Assembly (NCBI GenBank): GCA_026988735.1
Contig: JALSKR010000090.1
Coordinates: forward strand, 1-18,330
Origin: Sulfurimonas sp.
Lineage (GTDB): Bacteria; Campylobacterota; Campylobacteria; Campylobacterales; Sulfurimonadaceae
Direction of reading: 5' to 3'
Length of the DNA stretch: 18,330 bases
Below, piece by piece: positions 1 through 8,167 of this stretch. A program made the translations under genes and the position numbers. Position 1 is the first letter of the stretch; the number at the start of each line of letters is the position of its first letter. A model generated the notes under the pieces. The model was not told where the DNA came from and searched no databases. It saw only the letters and a program-made list of their open reading frames with translations.

Positions 1-125
1 CGAGGACGAATCTGACCTTTAAGTTTAATATTGTCTAAAATATTAATCCCATCTGCACTTGCACTTACACTCAACCCACCGATTACTAATGGCAATGCTG
101 CCATTGAAAGTAGTAATTTTTTCAT
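1..125 (-). CDS. Porin-like exported protein, N-terminal fragment (runs off left edge)
   Basis: Reading leftward from an ATG at 125 gives 41 codons with no stop before the window edge. The start is MKKLLLSMAALPLVIGG, a classic Sec signal peptide (two Lys, hydrophobic core, then Ser/Ala-rich) with likely cleavage after a SASA segment near residue 24. The mature start, INILDNIKLKGQIRPR, resembles the first beta-strand of Campylobacterota outer-membrane porins, which often begin with a KLKGxIRxR-type strand. That resemblance is recalled family knowledge, not a search result. An AGGAAGAG-like ribosome site precedes the ATG. It lies directly downstream of the nap operon on the same strand but has its own FNR-type promoter (146-194). 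This suggests it is induced under low oxygen or nitrate-respiring conditions. The gene is certain enough; the porin function is tentative because only 41 residues are visible. Confidence 0.7.
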   Translation of the reverse strand, partial: MKKLLLSMAALPLVIGGLSVSASADGINILDNIKLKGQIRP

Positions 126-145
126 TTCTCTTCCTTTTTTAAATT

Positions 146-194
146 CACATAAATTATAACTTATATAACTTATGTAATTCTTGATATAAATCAA
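146..194 (-). promoter_or_regulatory. FNR-type class II promoter of the porin-like gene
   Basis: A perfect FNR palindrome TTGAT-N4-ATCAA occupies 181-194. On the minus strand it is followed after 22 bp by a consensus TATAAT (153-158). This predicts a start site near 146 and puts the box centre at -41.5, the classic class II activator position. The 5' UTR would be about 20 nt. The sites are seen directly; control by an FNR/CRP-family protein is inferred. Confidence 0.85.
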
Positions 195-204
195 GTTTTT
201 AGCT

Positions 205-507
205 TTACTCTTTATTTTCTTGAGCAACAGGAGTAATCGGTTCACCCCTCTCTTCTTCTATTTTTGCACGGTGTTCTGCCATAAGAACTCTGATTTCATC
301 CATAACAAAAGGAGGCACATTGTCATCTTTTTGCCACTTTACTTCGTCAATGTATCCACCATAGTCATCGCCGAGTTTTTCAATATTTTTTTCAAATTCA
401 TCCATATCAAAACAAACTTCACTGCGACCGTCTGCCTCATCTTTGAGTTCTATAAACCATTTTCCGGCATCATCCAATTTGATAGTAGCTGTAAAAATAA
501 CTGCCAT
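205..507 (-). CDS. Conserved-looking small acidic protein at the end of the nap operon, function unknown
   Basis: This encodes 100 residues with no signal peptide or membrane segment, so it should be cytoplasmic. It is strongly acidic, rich in Asp and Glu, with alternating beta-like and helical stretches (a beta-rich start MAVIFTATIKL, a helical segment around residues 68-88). It has a single Cys near residue 32 and no recognisable cofactor motif. Its ATG overlaps the stop codon of napD in a TAATG arrangement, so translation is probably coupled and it is the last nap operon gene. The tight coupling to the NapA chaperone gene suggests a role in NapA maturation or nap regulation, but this rests on position alone. 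I do not recognise a family. The opposite-strand reading frame over this stretch is a shadow. Confidence 0.85.
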   Translation of the reverse strand: MAVIFTATIKLDDAGKWFIELKDEADGRSEVCFDMDEFEKNIEKLGDDYGGYIDEVKWQKDDNVPPFVMDEIRVLMAEHRAKIEEERGEPITPVAQENKE

Positions 508-905
508 TATTCAACTCCGTCAGGATTACTGAGACTTTTTGCAAATTCCTGCAGTTGAGAATCTTTTTTCTTTAAATCTCCATGATATGTCACTCTCTCA
601 ATATCAATATTTTCATCTTTTAGAAGATTTGGTACGGCATCGGACTCATTTATAACTTTGATATTTGCATCTAGTTCATCTTCAGAATACGCCATTTGCA
701 TATCTGCAGCAATCACATGAGGAATAGCTTCTATGACTTTGAGTTTTCCAAGCTCTTCACTGACATCTTCACCTTCTATAGTGATAATAATACGCCCTTT
801 TTCATCATGCAGATGATAATCACAAACCTCACACTCTTTTAAACTCTGAACAACTTCATCTAAAAACTTTGGCACTGTCTGCACTACTATACTTGAAACA
901 TTCAT
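507..905 (-). CDS. napD: NapD, Tat-signal-binding chaperone for NapA
   Basis: NapD is a cytoplasmic chaperone that binds the twin-arginine signal peptide of NapA and delays export until the molybdenum cofactor and Fe-S cluster are inserted. The N-terminal 85 or so residues have the NapD ferredoxin-like fold signature: it starts MNVSSIVVQT, then has a YHLHDEKGRIIITIEG strand pair, then IPHVIAADMQMAY. At 132 residues it is longer than the roughly 90-residue enterobacterial protein. The extra C-terminal tail is charged, with no motif I know. A good ribosome site (AAGGAAAATA-ATG) supports the start. The stop codon overlaps the start of the next gene (TAATG). NapD sits far from napA in the operon, as is usual in Campylobacterota. 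Confidence 0.93.
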   Translation of the reverse strand: MNVSSIVVQTVPKFLDEVVQSLKECEVCDYHLHDEKGRIIITIEGEDVSEELGKLKVIEAIPHVIAADMQMAYSEDELDANIKVINESDAVPNLLKDENIDIERVTYHGDLKKKDSQLQEFAKSLSNPDGVE

Positions 906-919
906 ATTATTTTCCTTTT

Positions 920-1366
920 TTATGTATAAATTATTTTTCTTATTCTTTCGTTCTTTTCACTTCTCATTTTATCATATAATTTCTGATATTCTAACTTTGT
1001 TGCATAAGAGACTGGACTTCTGAGCGATTTGTATTCAACCAGCTCACCTTTTTTATAGACACCAGAAACAAGAGCTTCAACCCAGTAAAAACCTTTGTCT
1101 TTTCTGAGATTTTTTACAATGCCCTTCCACTGTTTTCCGGCTTTTATTGTATTCCACAAATCTTCAAATGCAGCGCTTGGCATATCAGGATGCCGTACAA
1201 TACTATGAGGTTTGCCGATAATTTCATTTTGAGAGTACCCGCTAATTTCACAAAATGTTTCATTTGCATAGGTAATTCTTCCTGACAAATCTGTTCTTGA
1301 TATGATCAATTCATCCTGTGGAACTTCAGTTTCTACTAAAAACTCACTCTGTGTAAATTCTATCAT
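920..1366 (-). CDS. Stand-alone PAS protein of the Aer/CetB flavin-binding type
   Basis: This encodes 148 residues comprising one PAS domain (about residues 18-110) and a short charged helical tail, with no output domain and no membrane segment. The core is very close to the PAS domain of the E. coli aerotaxis receptor Aer: PHSIVRHPDMP, AAFEDLW, GIVKNLRKDKG and YWVEA. Residues matching those implicated in FAD binding in Aer are present (N35, R58, H59, D61, W71). In Campylobacter the PAS protein CetB works with the membrane receptor CetA in energy taxis, so a similar redox-sensing partner role is plausible. It lies between napL and napD with 10 nt upstream and 14 nt downstream gaps and a good GGAG ribosome site, so it is cotranscribed with nap. 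A direct role in taxis versus nap regulation cannot be decided from sequence. Confidence 0.9.
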   Translation of the reverse strand: MIEFTQSEFLVETEVPQDELIISRTDLSGRITYANETFCEISGYSQNEIIGKPHSIVRHPDMPSAAFEDLWNTIKAGKQWKGIVKNLRKDKGFYWVEALVSGVYKKGELVEYKSLRSPVSYATKLEYQKLYDKMRSEKNERIRKIIYT

Positions 1367-1376
1367 ATACGACTCC

Positions 1377-2330
1377 TTATTTTATTTTGTAGTATCCAAC
1401 TTCAGAAGAACTGCTGTTTATAAAAAATTCTTTCTCATTAATAAAATAGATACTGTTGACAATCATTTTATTGGCTTTATATTTCCCTAAAACCTCTCTT
1501 GTCGCTGTATCAAAAAGTTCTACATCATTGTTTATATCACTGCTGTATGCAGCCGTTTTCCCACTTGGACTGAGCCCTACACCGTATACAAAAAAATGTG
1601 ACATCTTATAATAAGCATCTCCGTTTTTCAGGTTATACACACCTACACGTCTGTCTTGCCCTCCGGTTAAAATCACATCACCTTTAAAGTCAATACTGAA
1701 GATATTGTCTACATTGTCTCCGGTAAGTGTTTTTACTTTTTTACCGTCTTTAGTCGAAATAATATGCACTTCCCCACTTTCATCCGCAATAGCCACTAAT
1801 GTTTTGTCATTGTTCAATGCAAAATTAGAAAATTTAGACATAGAAGCCTGCGTTGTCCAGTTTTTCTTTTTAGATTTAATGTTATAAGAGATAATGTCAT
1901 TACTGATAAGAGCAATTAAAATATTTTCTTTATCTATAAATTTAGCTTTGATAATATTAAGCCTGTCATTTGAAAAAATGATTACATGTAAGGCAGCAGA
2001 ATTGTAAATATGTACTCTGCTGTATCCACCATTGTCTTGGGAAAGTATCAGCAAAGAATCATCAAGCAGATCAATAGAAAATATTTTTGAATCTATTGCA
2101 TCTCCCATAAAATCCTTAATCTTATCTAATTTTATGTTTTGTATTATTTGTTTGCTTTTTGTATCAAAAATTTCTATTTTTCCGTCATCAGTAGCACAGT
2201 AAAGTTGTTGTTTATTATATAAAACATCTGTTACGAGTCCTGATGAAACTTTATATACATATTCTGGTTGTATCAAACCTTTTGCATAAATATTTACAAT
2301 CATCAATAGTAAAAAAAAGATATATTTCAT
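1377..2330 (-). CDS. napL: NapL, periplasmic WD40-like protein of the nap operon
   Basis: This 317-residue protein has a Sec-type signal peptide (MKYIFFLLLMIVNIYAKG, cleavage probably after residue 16), so it should be periplasmic. The remainder shows repeated beta-propeller blades of WD40 type, such as VTDVLYNKQQLYCATDDGKIEIFD, followed by IFSIDFKGDVILTGGQDRRV and similar units. NapL is known from Wolinella and other Campylobacterota nap clusters; its exact function is not established. Identification rests on the signal peptide, propeller repeats and position right after napF. Its ATG overlaps the napF stop codon (TAATG), indicating translational coupling. Confidence 0.88.
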   Translation of the reverse strand: MKYIFFLLLMIVNIYAKGLIQPEYVYKVSSGLVTDVLYNKQQLYCATDDGKIEIFDTKSKQIIQNIKLDKIKDFMGDAIDSKIFSIDLLDDSLLILSQDNGGYSRVHIYNSAALHVIIFSNDRLNIIKAKFIDKENILIALISNDIISYNIKSKKKNWTTQASMSKFSNFALNNDKTLVAIADESGEVHIISTKDGKKVKTLTGDNVDNIFSIDFKGDVILTGGQDRRVGVYNLKNGDAYYKMSHFFVYGVGLSPSGKTAAYSSDINNDVELFDTATREVLGKYKANKMIVNSIYFINEKEFFINSSSSEVGYYKIK

Positions 2331-2827
2331 TAGCTTGCCTTTTTAATGTCAATAGCATCTGCGGGACATCTGCCTATGCAAAAACCGCAGTTTGTGCATT
2401 TGTTGTTTATTTCAGGCATAAACATTGCCTTGAAGTCTATAGCATCTTCCAGACAGGGGTCTTTACAGGAAAAACACATAACACCCTGCCAACTCAAACA
2501 TTTGTTTTTATTTATAACAACTGTAACATCAATTAATCTTTTGTTTTGAATCAACAGGACATCACTCGGACAGGCAGTTGCGCACTCATCACAGTATGTA
2601 CAGCCACGCTTGGAAAAATCCAAATAAGGTGTTTTATCTTTACCTATTACTATAATCTGCTCTTGACACAAAGAAGCACACTGCGCTTCACAGTTTTGAC
2701 ACTCTGTAACAAAAGCATCAGCATCATTGTAATACGGTGGTCGTATAATGACCGTTTCATTTTTACTTTCCCCTGCCGCCTCTTTTACAGAGGAAGAGAG
2801 AAAGCTAAAAAGCTCTCTTCTTTCCAT
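2330..2827 (-). CDS. napF: NapF, cytoplasmic multi-cluster ferredoxin-type protein
   Basis: NapF is a cytoplasmic Fe-S protein thought to help mature NapA or assemble its [4Fe-4S] cluster before Tat export. This one has 165 residues and begins MERRELFSF, as NapF proteins do, without a signal peptide. Four cysteine clusters are visible: C43/46/50/54, C76/79/82/86, C110/118/121/125 (the C-x7-C-x2-C-x3-C form) and C144/147/150/154 (CTNCGFC...CP). The first group has CxxCxxxCxxxC spacing rather than the standard ferredoxin pattern, so whether it carries a cluster is uncertain. It follows napB by 8 nt and overlaps napL by one base. Confidence 0.92.
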   Translation of the reverse strand: MERRELFSFLSSSVKEAAGESKNETVIIRPPYYNDADAFVTECQNCEAQCASLCQEQIIVIGKDKTPYLDFSKRGCTYCDECATACPSDVLLIQNKRLIDVTVVINKNKCLSWQGVMCFSCKDPCLEDAIDFKAMFMPEINNKCTNCGFCIGRCPADAIDIKKAS

Positions 2828-2835
2828 TTATTTAC

Positions 2836-3501
2836 TTACTTTTCAGTATCAATATTTTTCATCCATTTGGATTGATCCCAAGATGATTTCGTAGCACCGT
2901 TTGGATCTGTATAAACAGGTCTAAAACTGTTTTGATCAACAAGCATGTTTGTCGCTTGCGGTGCATGACATTGTGTACAGTTAAATCGCCCTGCATAGAG
3001 ATGTTTTTCATCTTTGTCAACTTTTATAGAAACATGTGCCTGTATTTCACTCGATGTATTTGTAATCACTTTTCCGTTTTTAAGAATTTCATCGCCTTTT
3101 ACTGCTGTATGCGGTCTGAAATTTGTAAAATGTGAAACAGGAATTGGTGTAGCACCCATAGATGGTGCCATATCCGGCATATGACACATCAGACACTGAT
3201 TGTTGTCTTGTGTAATCGGCAACATTCCTGTTGTATCATGTGGTATCATCGGTGGAGCATCCTGATACGCTCTTTTGAACTTTTTTGATGTTCCCGGTGC
3301 AGCTGAATGATATTCTACCTTCGGAGGAACTACATCTTCTTTTAAGAGGTCTGTTGTACCTCTGTATCCTAAATGACTTTCATCTATAATAGGTTTCACT
3401 TGCGTCTTTTCTTGAGGTTTTACTTTTGCAGTCTCATTACATCCAACAAGTAATAGTGTTGCAGTTGCAAAACCAATCGTAATCTTTGTTAAAATTTTCA
3501 T
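2836..3501 (-). CDS. napB: NapB, dihaem c-type cytochrome subunit of periplasmic nitrate reductase (lipoprotein-type signal)
   Basis: NapB passes electrons from the quinol-oxidising side to NapA in the periplasm. The 221-residue protein has two CxxCH haem c sites, C103-C106-H107 and C175-C178-H179, plus conserved histidines (IPH at 88, SHF at 134) in positions expected for distal axial ligands. The signal peptide ends in LLLVGC, a good lipobox with Cys21 at the cleavage site, followed by Asn at +2. This predicts a membrane-anchored lipoprotein, unlike the soluble NapB of E. coli. A linker of about 60 residues rich in Lys and Pro separates the anchor from the haem domain. The gene starts one base after the napH stop codon. 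Confidence 0.95.
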   Translation of the reverse strand: MKILTKITIGFATATLLLVGCNETAKVKPQEKTQVKPIIDESHLGYRGTTDLLKEDVVPPKVEYHSAAPGTSKKFKRAYQDAPPMIPHDTTGMLPITQDNNQCLMCHMPDMAPSMGATPIPVSHFTNFRPHTAVKGDEILKNGKVITNTSSEIQAHVSIKVDKDEKHLYAGRFNCTQCHAPQATNMLVDQNSFRPVYTDPNGATKSSWDQSKWMKNIDTEK

Positions 3502-3502
3502 T

Positions 3503-4333
3503 TTACTCTCCCATTTTTTTATTTTGAATAAAATCTCTTATCGAGAATCTTAAAGCATCATCATCACATACTTCTATACATCTTGCACAGTTTGTACACT
3601 CTCCTGAGAGTACAGGAAGTGACTCTTTGCCAATCATATGAAGTACTTGTTTTTCAGGACAAACTACTTTACACTTCATACAAAGCGTACAGTTTTCTTC
3701 CAGATGATGCACTCTAATAAAACTAAACTTTCCTAACAGTGAATAAAATCCACCCAGTGGACATATATGACCACACCATCCGTTTCTCAATACCAGCAAA
3801 TCAAAAAGAAATATCATAGCTACAGCTGCCCAGCCAAATCCCATACCAAAGACAAGACCTCTGTGCATCATTGAAATTGGAGATACAAACTCAAAAGCTG
3901 CTATACCCATAAAAGCAGAGACTATCAGGCTTAATCCCAAAATCCAATATCTTGCATTTCTTACAATTGGTTGTTTCATTTTCTGTGCTCTGTCAATACC
4001 AAACACTCTTCTTAAATAATCAGCACTGTCTGTCACCATATTTACAGGACATACCCAGGAACAAAATGCCCTGCCGCCTATGAAAAAATAAAACAGCGTC
4101 ACAACCGCAACGCCTATAAGCAAATCAGCAGCAACCACAGCACCAGCTGCAATCATCTGCATAGTAGCATATGGATCACTCATTGGAATAAAACCAAAAA
4201 GTAGAGATGAACTGAGGTTTCCTTCAAGTATCTTCCACCCCCAGGCATTTGCGCCAAAGAATAATACTAACATTCCTATCTGTACAAATCTTCTGAGTAT
4301 AAGATATCTGTAGTTACTCCATATTTTATTCAT
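3503..4333 (-). CDS. napH: NapH, membrane Fe-S quinol dehydrogenase subunit
   Basis: NapH is an integral membrane protein that, with NapG, oxidises menaquinol and feeds electrons toward NapB/NapA. With the chosen ATG it has 276 residues and about four membrane helices (near 16-34, 60-86, 130-150, 168-182). Two CxxxCP motifs (C91/C95 and C187/C191) are characteristic of NapH. Two C-terminal [4Fe-4S] sites face the cytoplasm (C215/218/221/225 and C246/249/252/256). The last set ends in Cys-Asp rather than Cys-Pro. I chose the ATG at 4333 over one at 4369 because GGAAGG lies 8 nt upstream and it gives an ATGAATAA overlap with the napG stop; the longer version would add 12 residues lying inside napG. 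No napC is present, as is normal in this phylum, so NapGH is the likely quinol donor. Confidence 0.94.
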   Translation of the reverse strand: MNKIWSNYRYLILRRFVQIGMLVLFFGANAWGWKILEGNLSSSLLFGFIPMSDPYATMQMIAAGAVVAADLLIGVAVVTLFYFFIGGRAFCSWVCPVNMVTDSADYLRRVFGIDRAQKMKQPIVRNARYWILGLSLIVSAFMGIAAFEFVSPISMMHRGLVFGMGFGWAAVAMIFLFDLLVLRNGWCGHICPLGGFYSLLGKFSFIRVHHLEENCTLCMKCKVVCPEKQVLHMIGKESLPVLSGECTNCARCIEVCDDDALRFSIRDFIQNKKMGE

Positions 4334-5123
4334 CCAGTAAACCTTCCAAACCGCTGTTGAGCTTGTCAACTGCTTTTTTTCTACTTACATTTGTTGTAGT
4401 GTGAATTGCATGAGCATCTTTTAGTCGTGACTCATCCTTTTTATCCCAACCTTTTATATAATGACTGCCGGCTTTACCCATTGCCACTTCACGAGGCAGT
4501 ATAAATATGGCCGGTTTTTCAGTCACACAGGCATGTTCACACATTCCGCATCCTGTACATGCATCTGCATGTACTACAGGTTTTAAAAATGCATGTTTTC
4601 CGGTTCTTTCATTTTGAGAATACTCAACAGTTATCGCTTGACCTAAAATAGGACAGGCTCTGTAACATGCATCACACTGAATGCCCCAAAAAGCAATACA
4701 GCTGTTTTCATCAATTACTGCCAGACCCATGTCTGCCGTATTGATATCAAGGTGACCGTTTACAGTTACACTCGACTCATCCAATGCACCGCTTGGGCAT
4801 ACTGGAACACAGGGAATATCTTCACACATATAACATGGTATATCTCTTGGTATAAAATATGGTGTTCCCATTGGTCTATGATCACCAGGTTTAGCCAGCA
4901 TTAATGTATCATACGGGCATGCTTCTACACATAATCCGCATTTGATACAGGTTTTAAGAAAATCTTCTTCTGGCATAGCCGCAGGCGGACGCAAAATAAG
5001 CGGTGAAGCTTTTGCATCATCAAGATACGCGCTCCATAAAAATCCGCCAATCGCTGCGTAGCCTACGCCTCGGGCCATATTTAAGATAAATTTCCTTCTG
5101 TCGCTGAGTGCTTCTTGTTTCAT
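4326..5123 (-). CDS. napG: NapG, periplasmic Tat-exported polyferredoxin subunit
   Basis: This 265-residue protein has a Tat signal near its start (S7-D-R-R-K-F-I-L14, followed by a hydrophobic GVGYAAIGGFLW stretch), so it is exported folded and may remain membrane-anchored. Four [4Fe-4S] sites follow: C59/62/65/69, C97/100/105/109, C142/150/153/157 and C189/192/195/199. This four-cluster layout with a Tat leader is diagnostic of NapG. It forms the electron-transfer partner of NapH between the quinol pool and NapB. It starts 17 nt after napA with a weak ribosome site (AAAGAA) and overlaps napH by 8 bases. The C-terminal tail of about 40 residues is highly charged. Confidence 0.95.
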   Translation of the reverse strand: MKQEALSDRRKFILNMARGVGYAAIGGFLWSAYLDDAKASPLILRPPAAMPEEDFLKTCIKCGLCVEACPYDTLMLAKPGDHRPMGTPYFIPRDIPCYMCEDIPCVPVCPSGALDESSVTVNGHLDINTADMGLAVIDENSCIAFWGIQCDACYRACPILGQAITVEYSQNERTGKHAFLKPVVHADACTGCGMCEHACVTEKPAIFILPREVAMGKAGSHYIKGWDKKDESRLKDAHAIHTTTNVSRKKAVDKLNSGLEGLLDE

Positions 5124-5140
5124 TGTAAATTCTTTATTCT

Positions 5141-7990
5141 CTATGCTTTATAGATTTTTACAGCACACTTTTTAAAGTCTGTCTGTTTTGACATTGGACA
5201 TGTCTGATCCAGTGTAACTTTATTGATGAAAACACGCTCATCAAACCACGGTACAAATACTAATGGTTTTGGCGGTCTGTTACGTCCACGTGTTTCAACA
5301 CGAGCTCTTACTCTGCCACGACGAGATTCCACCCAGCATAAATCATTGTCTTTAAGACCTCTCTCTTTTGCTGTTTCAGGATTCATATACACAAGAGCTT
5401 CCGGTACCGCACGATATAACTCAGGTACACGCATAGTCATCGTTCCAGAGTGCCAGTGCTCAAGCACACGTCCTGTACATAACCATAAGTCATAATTTTC
5501 ATCCGGCATTTCAGGTGGATCCATATACGGACGGGCAAAGATTTTTGCTTTATCTGTCAATGGTTTTTTCTTTTTGTCTGTCACAGTTGTTAAATTACCA
5601 AAAGGCAATGCTTTTGCAAGTGGACCGTAAAATGCAAATTCACTGCCTCTTCCATTCTCTTTGGCATGTTTTGCTGCATATGGATCAAACTTCACATTAA
5701 ATCTCCATGCGGTCTCTTTTCCGTTTACAACCGGCCATTTCAATCCACGAACTTTATGATATGTTACAAAATCTGCCAAGTCATGTCCATGACCACGACC
5801 AAATGATGCATACTCTTCCCAAAGGTATTGATGAATCATAAATCCATACCCTTTAAAGACTTTTCCGTCACTTCCTACAACATTTCTAGCATCACCGAGA
5901 CACTCTGAATTGTCATATCCTTTTTGTGGAAACTGATCTAAAGCTAAAGGATAATTTTTCTTTGCTCTCTCATTTGCAAAAAGAATCTCATACATAGTTG
6001 TATCTGGTTTATAACCCATTGCATAAGCTTTTTCTCTTACATCAGCAAGTTTTTTACCGTTTCTAAGCGTATACGGTCCCCATAAATCATCTACCGTAAA
6101 TCTTTTTGAAAGCTCAACCCATTGCCATGTATCACTCATCGCATCACCTACAGGAAGAACCTGTTGTCTCCAGTGCTGTGAACGGCGTTCTGCATTACCA
6201 TAAGCACCCCATTTTTCATAAATCATTGCAGACGGTAAAATCAAGTCAGATACCATAGCAGATATACCAGGATATCCGTCAGATGTTACGATGAAATTAT
6301 CCATTTCACGTGCAGCTTTAATCCAGTGTTTTGCATTCGCAGAATCCTGATATGCATTACATACATTTACCCATGCAAATTTCACAACACCGTCTTCAAT
6401 ATCTCTGTGAATTTTCATAATATGCTGATTACCGACCGGGTTGAGTGTTCCCGCAGGAATATGCCAGCCTTTTTCTGTAATAGCTCTGTGTTTCGGGTTT
6501 TTAACCATCATATCAGCAGGAAGTCTGTGAGCAAATGTACCGACTTCACGTGCTGTACCACAAGCCGAAGGCTGACCGGTCAAAGAAAATGCTCCAGAAC
6601 CAGGACGAGCTTGTTTGTTTAACATAAAGTGAACATTGTATGAAAGTGTATTGTCCCATGTACCACGTGTATGCTGATTCATACCCATTGTCCAGAAACT
6701 TACAACTTTTCTGTCTTTTTCTATATAAAGCGCTGCCAAATCCTGCAGTTTTTTCTTAAAGCTATCAAGTGATTCTTCCGGATCGCCTTTACACAGTTTT
6801 GCAGTATATTCTAATGTATACGGAGCTAACGATTTTTTATAATCTTCAAAGCTAATTTCATGGTGTGCTAAAGTACCAGGAATATTTTTCATTGTATCAC
6901 CGGCTTTGTAGCCGTATGGCTCCAGGGCAGGTCCTTCGAGTTCTGAAACAACTTTACTCATCTCTTTGTTGTATATTTCCATCTCTTTTGCATCATATTT
7001 TCCTGCACTGCCGTCAGCTCTTACAGGAGTAAGAGATTTTTCACCCGCACGTCTAAAACCATAACCGATATTTACAGGACCCGCTGCAAAAATAATGTTT
7101 TTCTTGATAAAATCCCAATCAATAGACTCAGGATGATTATAAACAATTTCACGGGCAAGATAGTTCCATAATGCAAGGTCTGTATTTGGTCTAAAGATAA
7201 TATTAAAGTCACCTAAATCACAGGTACGGTGTGTATATGTCTGAATATTGACAACTTTTACACGTTCAGGATCTGAAAGTTTTCTGTCTGTTACACGAGA
7301 CCAAAGAATCGGGTGCATTTCTGCCATATTGGATCCCCAGGTAACAATCGTATCTGTCAGCTCAATATCATCATAACAGCCAGACGGCTCATCAATACCA
7401 AAAGTCTGATAAAATCCAACAACAGCAGATGCCATACAGTGACGGGCATTCGGATCAATCGCATTTGATCGGAATCCGCCTTTCATCATCTTTTGCGCAG
7501 CATATCCTTCCATAATGGTATATTGACCAGACGCAAATACAGCTACCCCCTCAGGTCCTTTTTCTTTAAGTGCTTTTCTGATGTTTTTTTCCATTTCATC
7601 ATAGGCTCTTTTCCAAGAAATCGGTGCAAATTTCCCTTTTTTATCAAACTCACCCTTGTCATTTACACGAAGTAAAGGCTGTGTAAGTCTGTCCGCACCA
7701 TACATAATTTTAGCATTAAAGTAACCCTTAATACAGTTTAGTCCACGATTAACCGGTGCAGCAGGATCCCCTTTTACTGCAACAATCTTTCTGTCTTTAC
7801 CATCTCCCGTAGTTGCAAGCATAATCCCACAACCGGTACCACAGAAACGACAAGCTGCCTTGTCCCATCTCCAACTTTTTTCAGCCTTTGTAGCTGCTGC
7901 TTCAAGCTCTGCTGGTACACTCATACCAATAGCCGCTGCTGCAGAAGCTGCCGCTGAACTTTTAAGAAATTCTCTTCTTGAAAGTGACAT
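5141..7990 (-). CDS. napA: NapA, molybdenum-containing catalytic subunit of periplasmic nitrate reductase
   Basis: NapA reduces nitrate to nitrite in the periplasm at a Mo-bis-MGD centre. The 949-residue protein begins with a twin-arginine leader (SRREFLK) ending near residue 32. The N-terminal [4Fe-4S] site is C47/C50/C54 plus C86 (CRFCGTGC ... NCIKG). The Mo ligand is C185 in [10 protein letters not shown], the motif seen in NapA enzymes. It is longer than the E. coli enzyme (about 830), because of insertions in the middle and near residues 300-390. Campylobacterota NapA proteins are typically of this larger size. The start is supported by a GAGGAG ribosome site 7 nt upstream. It is the first gene of the nap operon and is driven by the FNR-type promoter at 8056-8104. 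Confidence 0.98.
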   Translation of the reverse strand: MSLSRREFLKSSAAASAAAAIGMSVPAELEAAATKAEKSWRWDKAACRFCGTGCGIMLATTGDGKDRKIVAVKGDPAAPVNRGLNCIKGYFNAKIMYGADRLTQPLLRVNDKGEFDKKGKFAPISWKRAYDEMEKNIRKALKEKGPEGVAVFASGQYTIMEGYAAQKMMKGGFRSNAIDPNARHCMASAVVGFYQTFGIDEPSGCYDDIELTDTIVTWGSNMAEMHPILWSRVTDRKLSDPERVKVVNIQTYTHRTCDLGDFNIIFRPNTDLALWNYLAREIVYNHPESIDWDFIKKNIIFAAGPVNIGYGFRRAGEKSLTPVRADGSAGKYDAKEMEIYNKEMSKVVSELEGPALEPYGYKAGDTMKNIPGTLAHHEISFEDYKKSLAPYTLEYTAKLCKGDPEESLDSFKKKLQDLAALYIEKDRKVVSFWTMGMNQHTRGTWDNTLSYNVHFMLNKQARPGSGAFSLTGQPSACGTAREVGTFAHRLPADMMVKNPKHRAITEKGWHIPAGTLNPVGNQHIMKIHRDIEDGVVKFAWVNVCNAYQDSANAKHWIKAAREMDNFIVTSDGYPGISAMVSDLILPSAMIYEKWGAYGNAERRSQHWRQQVLPVGDAMSDTWQWVELSKRFTVDDLWGPYTLRNGKKLADVREKAYAMGYKPDTTMYEILFANERAKKNYPLALDQFPQKGYDNSECLGDARNVVGSDGKVFKGYGFMIHQYLWEEYASFGRGHGHDLADFVTYHKVRGLKWPVVNGKETAWRFNVKFDPYAAKHAKENGRGSEFAFYGPLAKALPFGNLTTVTDKKKKPLTDKAKIFARPYMDPPEMPDENYDLWLCTGRVLEHWHSGTMTMRVPELYRAVPEALVYMNPETAKERGLKDNDLCWVESRRGRVRARVETRGRNRPPKPLVFVPWFDERVFINKVTLDQTCPMSKQTDFKKCAVKIYKA

Positions 7991-8055
7991 ATTTTCTCCT
8001 CACTATTTTAAAAAGTAGTTAAAACACTTTGCAATGTTCTCAACATATTTACTAA

Positions 8056-8104
8056 CGTTTTTATAATAGCATTCTAAAAAATATAAACTATTGATTTATA
8101 TCAA
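8056..8104 (-). promoter_or_regulatory. FNR-type class II promoter of the nap operon
   Basis: A perfect FNR palindrome TTGAT-N4-ATCAA lies at 8091-8104. On the minus strand it is followed after 22 bp by TATTAT (8063-8068), preceded by TGC, so it is also an extended -10. The predicted start is near 8056, with the box centred at -41.5 and a 5' UTR of about 66 nt before napA. The same layout recurs upstream of the porin-like and hemerythrin genes. Activation by an FNR/CRP-family regulator is inferred. Confidence 0.88.
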
Positions 8105-8167
8105 TTTTTTAAGAAAAGTAAAAGATGTTTCCATGTGTGGGTATATTGGTAACAAAAATGAAAGATA

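Noticed and set aside
180..200. Hairpin followed by T5 on the + strand as a terminator
   Set aside because: No + strand gene leads into it; the palindrome is explained by the FNR box of the minus-strand promoter.
220..558. 112-codon + strand frame antisense to the small nap-operon protein
   Set aside because: It is Phe/Cys-rich shadow sequence with no ribosome site; the minus-strand frame is coupled to napD.
4334..4369. Longer NapH start at 4369
   Set aside because: It would add 12 residues lying within napG; the ATG at 4333 has GGAAGG at good spacing and the typical ATGAATAA overlap with the napG stop.
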